This document shows positions 32,977 to 39,597 of a stretch of DNA of 39,597 bases, piece after piece. Numbering within the stretch: position 1 is the stretch's first letter; each line of letters begins with the position of its first letter. The notes below the pieces were generated by a model. It was given only the letters and a program-made list of their open reading frames with translations. It was not told where the DNA came from and did no database searches. The stretch comes from Oscillospiraceae bacterium (GTDB lineage Bacteria; Bacillota; Clostridia; Oscillospirales; Ruminococcaceae): contig JAFXCV010000069.1 in assembly GCA_017521325.1 (NCBI GenBank), forward strand, positions 1 to 39,597, read 5' to 3'. Both the position numbers and the translations under genes were made by a program.

Positions 32977-33000
32977 GAGCCGACGCATTCAAAATCTAAG

Positions 33001-33028
33001 AAAGGAAGATTTTACGGCAACGTAAAAT
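33001..33028 (+). promoter_or_regulatory. Ribosome site followed by a stable hairpin before the 5S-like gene
   Basis: AAAGGAAG (33001-33008) is followed at once by an 8-bp ATTTTACG / CGTAAAAT stem with a GCAA loop (33009-33028), then 12 nt to the ATG. The ribosome site is 32 nt from the start in linear sequence but about 12 nt once the hairpin folds. Confidence 0.55.
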
Positions 33029-33040
33029 AATAATAAGATT

Positions 33041-34438
33041 ATGGCAAAGGTAAAAGTTACTGAAACCGTACTTCGTGACGCTCACCAGTCGCTGCTGGCA
33101 ACTCGTATGCGCATGGAGGAAATGCTCCCGATTCTGCCGCTGATGGACAAGGTTGGCTTCCATTCCGTAGAGTGCTGGGGCGGTGCGACATTCGATTCCT
33201 GTCTGCGTTTTCTGAACGAAGATCCGTGGGAAAGACTGCGTACCATCAAGAAGAATATGCCGAACACAAAGCTGCAGATGCTGTTCCGTGGACAGAACAT
33301 GCTGGGCTACCGTCACTATGCTGATGATGTTCTGGAATATTTCGTACAGAAATCCGTTGCAAACGGCATCGACATCATCCGTATTTTCGATGCACTCAAC
33401 GATATCCGTAATCTGGAATCCGCCATTAAGGCAGCAAAGAAGGAAGGCGCACACACACAGATCGCTATTTCCTACACCCTCGGTGACGTTTTCACAACGG
33501 ATTATTATGTAGACTACGCTAAGAAGATTGAAGCAGCAGGTGCAGATTCCATCTGCATCAAGGACATGGCAGCTCTCCTGACTCCCTATGAAACAGAGAA
33601 GCTTGTCAAGGCTCTGAAGGCTGCTGTAAATGTTCCGATCCAGCTGCATACACATTACACCTCCGGTCTTGCTTCTATGTGCCTGATGAAGGGTATTGAA
33701 GCTGGCGTGGATGTGATCGATACTGCAATGTCTCCGCTGGCTCTGGGTACATCCCATGCTCCGACAGAGTCCATGGTTGCTGCACTGCAGGGTACAGAAT
33801 ATGATACTGGTCTGGATCTCGTACTGCTGACAGAGATCCGTGATTACTTCATGACGCTGAGAGAAAAGTACATCAAGGTAGGCCTGCTTGACCCCAAGAT
33901 GCTTGCTGTTGACGCAAATGCACTGATCTATCAGGTTCCCGGCGGTATGCTTTCCAACCTCCTGTCCCAGCTCAAGCAGGCAGGCAAGGAGGATCAGCTG
34001 ACTGAGGTACTCAAGGAAGTTCCGAGAGTGCGTAAGGATGCAGGTTATCCGCCTCTGGTAACACCGTCCTCCCAGATTGTTGGTACACAGGCTGTATTCA
34101 ATGTCATCATGGGCGAACGCTACAAGATGGTAACCAAGGAATTCAAGGGAATGGTTCGTGGCGAATACGGTCAGACTCCTGTTCCGATTGATCCGGATTT
34201 CCGTAAGAAGATCATCGGCGATGAAGCTCCGATCGACTGCCGTCCTGCTGATCTGATTGAACCTGAGCTTGAAAAGCTGCGTAAGGAATGCGCAGAGTGG
34301 ACAGAGCAGGAAGAGGACGTTCTGAGCTACGCACAGTTCGGACAGGTTGCTGTGAAGTTCTTTGAAGCTCGCCGCAACGCAAAGTTCGGTCTTGACGGCA
34401 AGCATGGCGATCCCGCAAATCAGGTACATCCCGTCTAA
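33041..34438 (+). CDS. Oxaloacetate decarboxylase alpha / transcarboxylase 5S-like subunit
   Basis: A 465-residue pyruvate- or oxaloacetate-specific carboxyltransferase. The HMGL-like TIM barrel has RDAHQS (12-17), the carbamylated metal lysine K174 in IKDMA and the metal histidines of HTHYTSG (H203, H205). A PYC/OADA-type domain follows (about 300-460). There is no fused biotinyl domain, so it must use the separate carrier at 32602-32976. The operon lacks the OadB/MmdB sodium-pump subunit and OadG. This points to a soluble transfer reaction, or to a pump encoded elsewhere. Confidence 0.88.
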   Translation: MAKVKVTETVLRDAHQSLLATRMRMEEMLPILPLMDKVGFHSVECWGGATFDSCLRFLNEDPWERLRTIKKNMPNTKLQMLFRGQNMLGYRHYADDVLEYFVQKSVANGIDIIRIFDALNDIRNLESAIKAAKKEGAHTQIAISYTLGDVFTTDYYVDYAKKIEAAGADSICIKDMAALLTPYETEKLVKALKAAVNVPIQLHTHYTSGLASMCLMKGIEAGVDVIDTAMSPLALGTSHAPTESMVAALQGTEYDTGLDLVLLTEIRDYFMTLREKYIKVGLLDPKMLAVDANALIYQVPGGMLSNLLSQLKQAGKEDQLTEVLKEVPRVRKDAGYPPLVTPSSQIVGTQAVFNVIMGERYKMVTKEFKGMVRGEYGQTPVPIDPDFRKKIIGDEAPIDCRPADLIEPELEKLRKECAEWTEQEEDVLSYAQFGQVAVKFFEARRNAKFGLDGKHGDPANQVHPV

Positions 34439-34517
34439 GCACAGAACCTGTGCAGGTGATTTGCTCCCAATGCACCTACGGTGCAAAGGTCGCAGATAAG
34501 TCGAAAATCTATATGAC

Positions 34518-34554
34518 AGTCTGCCATTTCCTTTCCGGGGATGGCAGACTTTTG
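34518..34554 (+). terminator. Terminator of the carboxyltransferase operon
   Basis: A perfect 10-bp stem AGTCTGCCAT / ATGGCAGACT (34518-34527, 34541-34550) with a 13-nt loop is followed by TTTG. It lies about 80 nt past the stop. Confidence 0.78.
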
Positions 34555-34556
34555 TG

Positions 34557-34704
34557 GCAGGGGGCGCCGCCCCCTGCACCCCCGCCAAAGGGATAAAATC
34601 CCTTTGGATTCCCGAGCCGTTTTGCCAATGCCCCGATGGGGCAAAGGCAAAACGCTTGAATTGCAAGCAATTCATTCTTGGCGGAATGCAGGGAACAGAC
34701 CCTG
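34557..34704. repeat. Array of five consecutive hairpins upstream of metA
   Basis: Five inverted repeats lie nearly end to end: GCAGGGGGCG / CGCCCCCTGC (34557-34577); CCAAAGGGAT / ATCCCTTTGG (34585-34607); CGTTTTGCC / GGCAAAACG enclosing GCCCC / GGGGC (34618-34654); TGAATTGC / GCAATTCA (34657-34674); CAGGG / CCCTG (34689-34704). No coding character. It recalls the hairpin-dense element at 1-332 in organisation but not in detailed sequence. Confidence 0.8.
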
Positions 34705-34742
34705 TGCCCATAAAGTACACCACCAGAAAGGAGAGAGGCAGA

Positions 34743-35681
34743 ATGCCAATCAGAATTCCGGAAAATTTACCGGCATATCAGACACTGGAAGAGGAGAATA
34801 TCTTCGTCATGCCGAAGGATCGTGCGGAGCATCAGGACATCCGTCCGCTTCGTGTGCTGATTCTGAATCTCATGCCGAAAAAAATAGAAACGGAATGCCA
34901 GCTGATGCGTCTGCTGAGCAATTCCCCCCTGCAGGTGGATGTGGATCTTTTGCAGGTCGAGCATGTTTCAAAGAACACCTCCAAGGCGCATCTGAGTACG
35001 TTCTATAAGACATTTCCACAGATTCATGAGGATTTCTATGACGGCATGATCATCACGGGCGCACCTGTGGAGCAGATGGAGTTTTCCGATGTGGACTACT
35101 GGGACGAGCTTTGTGATATTATGGAATGGACAAAGACGCATGTGTACTCCACAATGCACATCTGCTGGGCGGCACAGGCAGGTCTGTACTATCATTTTGG
35201 CGTGCCGAAATACCAGCTGGACAAGAAATTGTTCGGTGTGTTTCCGCATAAGGCGGAGGTCGCAAACAGCCCTCTGCTGCGTGGTTTTGACGATGAATTC
35301 CCCGTGCCGCATTCAAGGCATACGGAAACCAGACGTGTGGACATCGAGAAGATTCCGCAGTTGGAAATTCTTTCCTATTCGCCCCTTGCAGGCGTGTATA
35401 TCGTTGCCAACAAGAATGGCAGACAGTTTTTCCTGACGGGACATAACGAATATGTCCGAGATACGCTCAAGGATGAGTATTTCCGTGATGTAGAAAAGGG
35501 ACTGCCAATTGATGTGCCGTTCAACTATTTTCCCGGTGACAATCCCAATTGCACCCCGAAATTTTCATGGAGAAGCCATGCGAATCTCATGTATTCCAAC
35601 TGGCTCAATTACTGCGTCTATCAGGAGACCCCCTTCAATCTGGAAGAACTTCCAGGAATGGTGGAGGACGGAATCGCATAA
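34743..35681 (+). CDS. metA: Homoserine O-acyltransferase
   Basis: A 312-residue MetA-type enzyme that acylates homoserine for methionine synthesis; the fold is glutamine-amidotransferase-like. The catalytic cysteine is C141 in [11 protein letters not shown]234 and E236 in TGHNEYVRD complete the triad. The start [22 protein letters not shown] is standard. Whether it uses acetyl- or succinyl-CoA cannot be read reliably here; Firmicute members are often acetyl-specific. AAAGGAGAGAGG precedes the ATG at 34743. I saw no SAM riboswitch or T-box in the leader; a hairpin array is there instead. Confidence 0.94.
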   Translation: MPIRIPENLPAYQTLEEENIFVMPKDRAEHQDIRPLRVLILNLMPKKIETECQLMRLLSNSPLQVDVDLLQVEHVSKNTSKAHLSTFYKTFPQIHEDFYDGMIITGAPVEQMEFSDVDYWDELCDIMEWTKTHVYSTMHICWAAQAGLYYHFGVPKYQLDKKLFGVFPHKAEVANSPLLRGFDDEFPVPHSRHTETRRVDIEKIPQLEILSYSPLAGVYIVANKNGRQFFLTGHNEYVRDTLKDEYFRDVEKGLPIDVPFNYFPGDNPNCTPKFSWRSHANLMYSNWLNYCVYQETPFNLEELPGMVEDGIA

Positions 35682-35687
35682 ATGGAA

Positions 35688-35717
35688 ATATCCCTCAGCC
35701 CTGCGGCTGAGGGATTA
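35688..35717 (+). terminator. Terminator of metA
   Basis: A perfect 10-bp TCCCTCAGCC / GGCTGAGGGA stem (35691-35700, 35705-35714) with loop CTGC is flanked by AATA and TATT. It may serve both the plus-strand metA and the convergent deacetylase gene. Confidence 0.8.
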
Positions 35718-35722
35718 TTGCA

Positions 35723-36592
35723 TCACTCCTTGCTGAGTACTTTCTCAAAGAATGCCTCTGTTGAAACTGCTCCGCTTCGGTTGTAGCGATCGAGTCCGAA
35801 CAAGCATTCCGGATTCTGCGTGATGTAATTCGGGCGTTCGTAACAGGTGAAGCTGCATACAAATCCAAGCTCTTTCAGCACCGGAATGCTTTCCTTACAA
35901 ATATAGCCGAAAGGATAAGCAAATGCTGTGGGATTGATTCCCGTTTCCTCCTGCATACGATCTTGCAGCTGCTGAAGATCCTGTGTCAGCATCGCCTTGT
36001 AATGCTCCGCATCCTCACCATACATGATCGAGCAGCCCGCACGATTATCCATACTGTGCAGATCATAGGTGTGGCTGCCGATTTCCACATGTCCGGATTC
36101 CTCCAGCAGTCGGATATCCTCCCATGTCAGATAAGAGTATTGATCCGAATGCGGATCGTTTGCTGCGTTTACATCGGTGAATTTCCCTACAACGGACACT
36201 ACCGCACACATGTCATATTCTTCAAGCAGCGGCAGTGCAAGGGAAAGATTGTTGTAAAATCCATCATCAAAGGTGAGCATGACGGGCTTTTCGGGAAGAC
36301 CCCCGATGCCGTTTGTATAATCGAGAAGCTCCTTCACGCTGACGGTTTCGAAGCCGTTGGTGGAAAGATACTCCAGATCCTGCCGCAGCATCTCCTGCGT
36401 GATCTGATAGTCACTTGTCGTGGAAGGTGTGACACTGTGATACATCACAACGGGAAGAAAAACTCCATCAGGCGGCATTTCCGCCGAGAAGACAAGCTTG
36501 CCGATCTGCATGCAGAGCAGCAGAATGATCACGCCGATGGAATCGAGCAGCAGCAACTTCAGAAATCGCTTTGGATTATAACAACGATACAT
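35723..36592 (-). CDS. Membrane-anchored polysaccharide deacetylase (CE4)
   Basis: A 289-residue protein with an N-terminal membrane helix (about 12-36) and an extracellular NodB-type domain. Catalytic and metal residues: D109 and D110 in TFDDGF, and the histidines of SHTYDLH (H174, H179). The AYPFG motif lies near residue 220. It resembles the PgaB/IcaB-like branch acting on N-acetylglucosamine polymers or peptidoglycan. The ATG at 36592 follows a GGGGGGAA run; a longer in-frame start lacks support. The gene is divergent from the second regulator module. Confidence 0.88.
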   Translation of the reverse strand: MYRCYNPKRFLKLLLLDSIGVIILLLCMQIGKLVFSAEMPPDGVFLPVVMYHSVTPSTTSDYQITQEMLRQDLEYLSTNGFETVSVKELLDYTNGIGGLPEKPVMLTFDDGFYNNLSLALPLLEEYDMCAVVSVVGKFTDVNAANDPHSDQYSYLTWEDIRLLEESGHVEIGSHTYDLHSMDNRAGCSIMYGEDAEHYKAMLTQDLQQLQDRMQEETGINPTAFAYPFGYICKESIPVLKELGFVCSFTCYERPNYITQNPECLFGLDRYNRSGAVSTEAFFEKVLSKE

Positions 36593-36664
36593 GGCTATTC
36601 CCCCCTGAAAGAGTATATGCACAGGGCGTGTCCTTGTTTCCATTTTTCAAAAATATAAAACCAA

Positions 36665-36728
36665 ATGTAAAAAGTTCTTGACATTTGTTAGAATTTGTGT
36701 TATTATAAATGTAAAGAACTCTTTACAT
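36665..36728. promoter_or_regulatory. Paired 20-bp operators of module 2
   Basis: A perfect palindrome with arms ATGTAAAG / CTTTACAT around AACT lies at 36709-36728. A second copy with arms ATGTAAAA / CTTGACAT around AGTT lies at 36665-36684. Their centres are 44 bp apart, about four turns. The upstream copy contains the -35 box and the downstream copy overlaps the expected start of transcription. Confidence 0.72.
36678..36706 (+). promoter_or_regulatory. Promoter of module 2
   Basis: TTGACA (36678-36683), a 17-nt spacer and TATTAT (36701-36706). It is flanked and overlapped by the two operator copies. Confidence 0.8.
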
Positions 36729-36741
36729 TGAGGTGATGGTT

Positions 36742-37107
36742 ATGAAGGGGAAGTTTCAGAAACTACGATTTGGTCATATGGATGAGATGCAGCAGATGCA
36801 CTATTACCGTTCGCAGTCCTATGCCTATGGCTTTCTGCTTGCGGCACTGTTTATCTGGGCGATCTATGAAAGCGTCACGACACTTCGTTATCATGATGAT
36901 CTTAATCTTGTTCCCTGCTACCTGATGGTAGGGGCGTCGCTGATTCAGAATTTCTCACAGCTGATCATGCAGCGCAATGCCGTAAAGGATGATGATGAAT
37001 ATGATTCTTCGCAGCCGCTGTTCAAGATTATCCTGCTTGCATGTGCAATTGCAGTGATCATCAATCTTGTGACAACTGCAATCATCATGTTGGTTGTGAA
37101 GCTATGA
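36742..37107 (+). CDS. Three-helix membrane protein of module 2
   Basis: A 121-residue protein with about three hydrophobic helices (about 32-50, 60-78, 95-118) and a hydrophilic N-terminus (RFGHMDEMQQMHYYRSQSYAY). A charged loop, QRNAVKDDDEYDSSQ, precedes the last helix. I do not recognise the family. The ATG at 36742 is used because GAGGTG lies just upstream; GTG and ATG codons before it lie inside that site. Its stop overlaps the regulator start by 4 nt. Confidence 0.7.
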   Translation: MKGKFQKLRFGHMDEMQQMHYYRSQSYAYGFLLAALFIWAIYESVTTLRYHDDLNLVPCYLMVGASLIQNFSQLIMQRNAVKDDDEYDSSQPLFKIILLACAIAVIINLVTTAIIMLVVKL

Positions 37108-37301
37108 AAAATCATATCAAGGAACTGCGCAGGGAGCTTGGACTTCGGCAGGAGGATCTTGCATCTGATCTGGGCGTATCCCGACAGACGATTGTTGCAA
37201 TTGAAAACAATAAATACAATCCCACACTGGAGCTTGCCATGAAGCTTGCAAGACGGCTTGGAACAAGTGTGGAAAATCTGTTTGTATTGGAGGAAGAATG
37301 A
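37104..37301 (+). CDS. Small XRE-family HTH regulator (module 2)
   Basis: A 65-residue single-domain regulator of the same class as the one at 1939-2145. The HTH core is QEDLASDLGVSRQTIVAIENNKY, followed by NPTLELAMKLARRLGTSVENLF. The recognition-helix residues (SRQTIVAIEN) differ from module 1 ([10 protein letters not shown]), which matches the different operator sequences. Both ends overlap neighbours by 4 nt (ATGA), so the three genes form one tightly coupled operon. Confidence 0.92.
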   Translation: MKNHIKELRRELGLRQEDLASDLGVSRQTIVAIENNKYNPTLELAMKLARRLGTSVENLFVLEEE

Positions 37302-37621
37302 TGAAACAAAAAGCAACTGGCATGCTGCCGTATCTGATCGTACTTGCACTCAATTATTATGCATTGCCGTTTTTGATCACCAGTACGGGAATGGCAATGT
37401 TCATTCTGCTCGGTGTTATACCGCTGATCAGTATGGTCTGCGCATTCATCTGCGGTGTCCGTCAGGGCTTTCACTGGCTGTTTGTGCTTTGCGGCACGGT
37501 ATTGTTTATCCCAAGCATCTGGATTTTCTACAATTCCTCGGCGTGCTTCTATGTCGTTGTTTATGGTATTATCCTGCTGATCGGAAATACCCTCGGCATG
37601 CTTCTCCACAAGAAACGCTGA
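37298..37621 (+). CDS. Four-helix membrane protein at the end of module 2
   Basis: A 107-residue, very hydrophobic protein with about four helices and a short basic end (LLHKKR). Family not recognised. It overlaps the regulator stop by 4 nt; an ATG one codon later is an equal candidate. It may be the module's effector or sensor partner. Confidence 0.7.
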   Translation: MMKQKATGMLPYLIVLALNYYALPFLITSTGMAMFILLGVIPLISMVCAFICGVRQGFHWLFVLCGTVLFIPSIWIFYNSSACFYVVVYGIILLIGNTLGMLLHKKR

Positions 37622-37625
37622 GCTG

Positions 37626-37654
37626 TCATAAATGTATTTTCAGCTGCATACATT
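37626..37654 (+). promoter_or_regulatory. Sigma-E-like promoter of spoIIP
   Basis: TCATAAA (37626-37632), a 14-nt spacer and CATACATT (37647-37654), an exact match to the sigma-E -10 pattern CATACAnT. It lies 33 nt before the spoIIP start; spoIIP is sigma-E controlled in Bacillus. Confidence 0.75.
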
Positions 37655-37686
37655 ACAGTGAAATGACAATACTGTGAGGTGAGGAT

Positions 37687-38799
37687 ATGCGGCACAGGAA
37701 ATGCAGAGTACTGTATCGTGCGGCAATACTGCTGACGCTGATAGTTGGCGCAGGTTCGGGAATGATACTGCTGCTGCGGAATATTCCTGCAATTGCAGGC
37801 TTCCTTGATTGGGGAACGGACGAGCCATCGGAATACACGCAGGAAACACAAGCTCCGCCTGCACAGGTACCGCTGATGGTTCTGTCAAGGGGATATGGTT
37901 TCAAAGAGGAACTGGATCCCACCGAGCCGCAGACGGAGCATGCAAATGCAGAAAGTCAGGATACCGGCCCCAAGCCCTATCCGCAGACATGGGATCTGAC
38001 GGGCGGAGAGGTGCATCCTGTGACCTATTCCGCCTACTCCGGTGAGCCATATATCAATTTGCAGAAGGCAGGACAGGTTCTCAACAAGACTTCCGTCGAA
38101 AATGATACGCTCTATACAGAGAGCAAGCTGCGTCCTGCCATAAAAATTGAGCTGAATGGCGAGCCGCAGGTGCTGATTATGCACACGCATACCACAGAAA
38201 CCTATGAGCCTTGTGAACGTCAATATTATGATGCATCGTTCAATTACCGCACCACGGACAGCAGCAAAAATATGGTTATGGTAGGGGATGCCATTACCCG
38301 TAAGCTTGAAGCGGCAGGGGTCGGTGTCATTCATGATACGACGATCCATGATTATCCGTCCTACACAGGTTCCTATGGCAGAAGCGGCGAAACCGTGCAG
38401 AAAATCCTTGCGGAATATCCGTCTATCAAGGTGGTTCTGGATATCCATCGGGATGCGATCAGTCAGAGCGGCATCATCAGTCAGCCAGTTGCCGAAATCG
38501 GTGGCAGAAATGCCGCACAGGTGATGATTATTTCGGGCTGTGACGACGGCACGATGGGAATGCCGCATTACATGGAGAATTTCCGCTTTGCATGCCTTCT
38601 CCAGCAGCAGCTGGAATCCGATTATCCGGGGCTTACCCGCCCCATACTCTTTGACTACCGCAAATACAACCAGCATCTGACAACGGGGAGCCTTCTGATT
38701 GAGGTCGGTTCCCACGGCAACACCTTGGAACAGGCAGAATATGCAGGAGAATTGATCGGTGCATCCCTTGCGAGGGCACTCAAGGGGATGGCGCACTAA
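37687..38799 (+). CDS. spoIIP: Stage II sporulation protein P
   Basis: A 370-residue mother-cell membrane protein with amidase and endopeptidase activity that works with SpoIID and SpoIIM during engulfment. An N-terminal membrane helix (about 12-35) is followed by a low-complexity spacer (about 45-110) and the catalytic domain. Family motifs: IMHTHTTETY (H166, H168, E171), VVLDIHRDA and LLIEVGSHGNTLEQA. GAGGTGAGG precedes the ATG. It has an N-terminal anchor like other SpoIIP proteins and is not fused to other domains. Confidence 0.93.
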   Translation: MRHRKCRVLYRAAILLTLIVGAGSGMILLLRNIPAIAGFLDWGTDEPSEYTQETQAPPAQVPLMVLSRGYGFKEELDPTEPQTEHANAESQDTGPKPYPQTWDLTGGEVHPVTYSAYSGEPYINLQKAGQVLNKTSVENDTLYTESKLRPAIKIELNGEPQVLIMHTHTTETYEPCERQYYDASFNYRTTDSSKNMVMVGDAITRKLEAAGVGVIHDTTIHDYPSYTGSYGRSGETVQKILAEYPSIKVVLDIHRDAISQSGIISQPVAEIGGRNAAQVMIISGCDDGTMGMPHYMENFRFACLLQQQLESDYPGLTRPILFDYRKYNQHLTTGSLLIEVGSHGNTLEQAEYAGELIGASLARALKGMAH

Positions 38800-38814
38800 G
38801 AGAGGGTGGCTTGT

Positions 38815-39120
38815 ATGCGTAGGAATTTTCGGTCTGTGGGAATCTGTCTGTGCCTGCACTTCATTGCAAGCAGCGTTGTATGGGGCAGCTTATGTGTCTG
38901 TCAGCGTGGGTACAATACCATGCATCGGGAACAGATTGCCATAGCGAGTCTTTCTGTGACGGAACAAATGGCAAAGCTGCAGCTTCTTGAGAATTCCTAT
39001 GATGTCAAGCTCCCCGAATTGCACGAGGAACATCCGCTGTATTTTGCCCTATATGCTGTCACAAGCGAACCAATGCATTTCTGGATGCATGTGTTTTCAC
39101 ATCTTAGCGAAACATTTTAG
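38815..39120 (+). CDS. Small membrane protein downstream of spoIIP
   Basis: A 101-residue protein with one N-terminal hydrophobic helix (about 8-30) and a short extracytoplasmic-type tail (NTMHREQIAIASLSVTEQMAKLQLLE...). Function unknown. AGAGGGTGG precedes the ATG at 38815, 15 nt after the spoIIP stop, so it is probably cotranscribed under the same sporulation promoter. The reading frame has normal base composition, but no family was recognised. Confidence 0.55.
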   Translation: MRRNFRSVGICLCLHFIASSVVWGSLCVCQRGYNTMHREQIAIASLSVTEQMAKLQLLENSYDVKLPELHEEHPLYFALYAVTSEPMHFWMHVFSHLSETF

Positions 39121-39156
39121 AAACAATCTGTTCACAGAAATTTCTGAAATGAAGTA

Positions 39157-39185
39157 TTGCAAAAACAAGGAAAATCTGGTATAAT
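39157..39185 (+). promoter_or_regulatory. Promoter of the tRNA pair
   Basis: TTGCAA (39157-39162), a 17-nt spacer and a perfect TATAAT (39180-39185), 31 nt before tRNA-Arg. Confidence 0.8.
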
Positions 39186-39216
39186 AAATAATGGTTGTGC
39201 AGAACAGCAAAGATCT

Positions 39217-39293
39217 GCGCCTGTAGTTTAGTTGGATAAAACAGGGGACTCCGACTCCCCAGAGCGCAGATTCGAGTTCTGTCAGGCGCACCA
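39217..39293 (+). tRNA. tRNA-Arg (anticodon CCG)
   Basis: Acceptor arms GCGCCTG and CAGGCGC pair fully. The anticodon arm GGGGA / TCCCC encloses CTCCGAC, giving CCG, which reads CGG. CCA is encoded at 39291-39293. Confidence 0.93.
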
Positions 39294-39299
39294 TAAAAA

Positions 39300-39317
39300 A
39301 GCACCGCATGCGGTGCT
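39300..39317 (-). terminator. Minus-strand terminator between the two tRNAs
   Basis: A perfect palindrome AGCACCGCA / TGCGGTGCT is followed by a T-run only on the minus strand. On the plus strand no U-tract follows, so the two tRNAs can be cotranscribed. Confidence 0.6.
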
Positions 39318-39324
39318 GAAAAAA

Positions 39325-39401
39325 CGGGATGTAGCTCAGTTTGGTAGAGTGCTTGGTTTGGGACCAAGATGCCGCAGGTTCGAGTCCTGTCATCCCGACC
39401 A
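39325..39401 (+). tRNA. tRNA-Pro (anticodon TGG)
   Basis: Acceptor arms CGGGATG and CATCCCG pair fully. The anticodon arm CTTGG / CCAAG encloses TTTGGGA, giving TGG, which reads CCA and other CCN codons. The T-loop is TTCGAGT. CCA is encoded. Confidence 0.95.
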
Positions 39402-39432
39402 TTTAGGTGAACCATTTTAGATCACCAGCACG

Positions 39433-39458
39433 AAAAGCCCGATTATTCGGGCTTTTTT
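39433..39458 (+). terminator. Terminator of the tRNA transcript
   Basis: An AAAGCCCGA / TCGGGCTTT stem (39434-39442, 39447-39455) with loop TTAT ends in a run of six T. Nothing else was identified from here to the end of the window. Confidence 0.9.
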
Positions 39459-39597
39459 GCTATCCCAACGCCAAATTTTTTCAGGGTGAAACCGTGGATG
39501 TTTTTCGAGAAAAAACGCTATGGAACAGGATTCGAACTTACGCTATTGAGGATTTCAGCACTTTTTGAGAGAATTCCGATCCCACTGCAAGGGATTC

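Noticed and set aside
31186..32988. A 600-codon cysteine-rich open frame antisense to the carboxyltransferase and carrier genes
   Set aside because: It mirrors the GCA/TGC-rich codon use of the true genes; it has no ribosome site, and the plus-strand proteins are clearly real.
34439..34742. SAM riboswitch or T-box upstream of metA
   Set aside because: The region is explained by a terminator and simple hairpins; no conserved SAM or T-box core was found.
39097..39415. Minus-strand open frames over the tRNA genes reading like GLEPAASWSQTKHSTKL and RTRTCG
   Set aside because: These are the well-known false proteins produced by antisense reading of tRNA genes.
39505..39550. A tRNA T-arm-like stretch on the minus strand (GTTCGAATCC) near the end of the window, possible attachment site
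   Set aside because: No acceptor, D or anticodon arm can be folded around it, and no integrase is in view.

Overview
The window looks like chromosome from an anaerobic, endospore-lineage Firmicute of the Clostridia, most like a Ruminococcus or another Oscillospirales gut bacterium. This rests on gene content and style: SpoIIP, GerW and a DacF/DacB-type carboxypeptidase beside scpAB and a pseudouridine synthase, a biotin-dependent carboxyltransferase set, carbohydrate ABC transport, xylose isomerase, and strong AGGAGG ribosome sites with frequent TTG/GTG starts. No phage, insertion sequence, CRISPR array or rRNA was seen.

Layout. 1-350 is a two-copy tandem repeat (about 166 bp per unit) packed with hairpins, ending in the gltX terminator. 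358-3320 (minus) holds gltX and a duplicated module of a four-helix membrane protein plus a small XRE regulator; one regulator copy is reduced to 13 codons. The module is fronted by a near-consensus promoter covered by a phased operator cluster. 3394-6255 has hup, a shortened TrpE/PabB-like gene, and a membrane protein gene broken by one in-frame amber codon. 6381-9540 has xylA, a VanY-type peptidase and an AT-rich DUF3592-like gene. 9712-9882 is a 2[4Fe-4S] ferredoxin.

10292-22096 is the most unusual region: an eight-gene operon of a very large solute-binding protein, two complete MalF/MalG-type permease pairs, a membrane-anchored NHL-propeller protein, a YIP1 membrane protein and a 934-residue DUF5696 protein. 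It has no ATPase and no recognised glycosidase. Gaps are 12-44 nt or 4-nt overlaps. I read it as a surface carbohydrate capture, processing and import machine of unknown substrate.

22158-25391 (minus) carries a VOC protein, a GNAT acetyltransferase, two tandem SseB-like paralogues made by a roughly 1.06-kb duplication that includes the promoter, and rpmB. 25707-31131 (plus) is a conserved chromosome-maintenance and sporulation block: M50 protease, scpA, scpB, DUF2953, gerW, a D-Ala-D-Ala carboxypeptidase, rluB-like, GNAT-like. 31204-34438 encodes a three-part biotin enzyme resembling the 12S, 1.3S and 5S parts of transcarboxylase. A second hairpin array (34557-34704) precedes metA. A CE4 deacetylase (minus) follows, then a second membrane-protein/XRE module with its own, different palindromic operator. 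The window ends with spoIIP behind a sigma-E-like promoter, a small membrane protein, and tRNA-Arg(CCG) and tRNA-Pro(TGG).

All calls are from reading translated sequence and motifs by eye; no database search was run.
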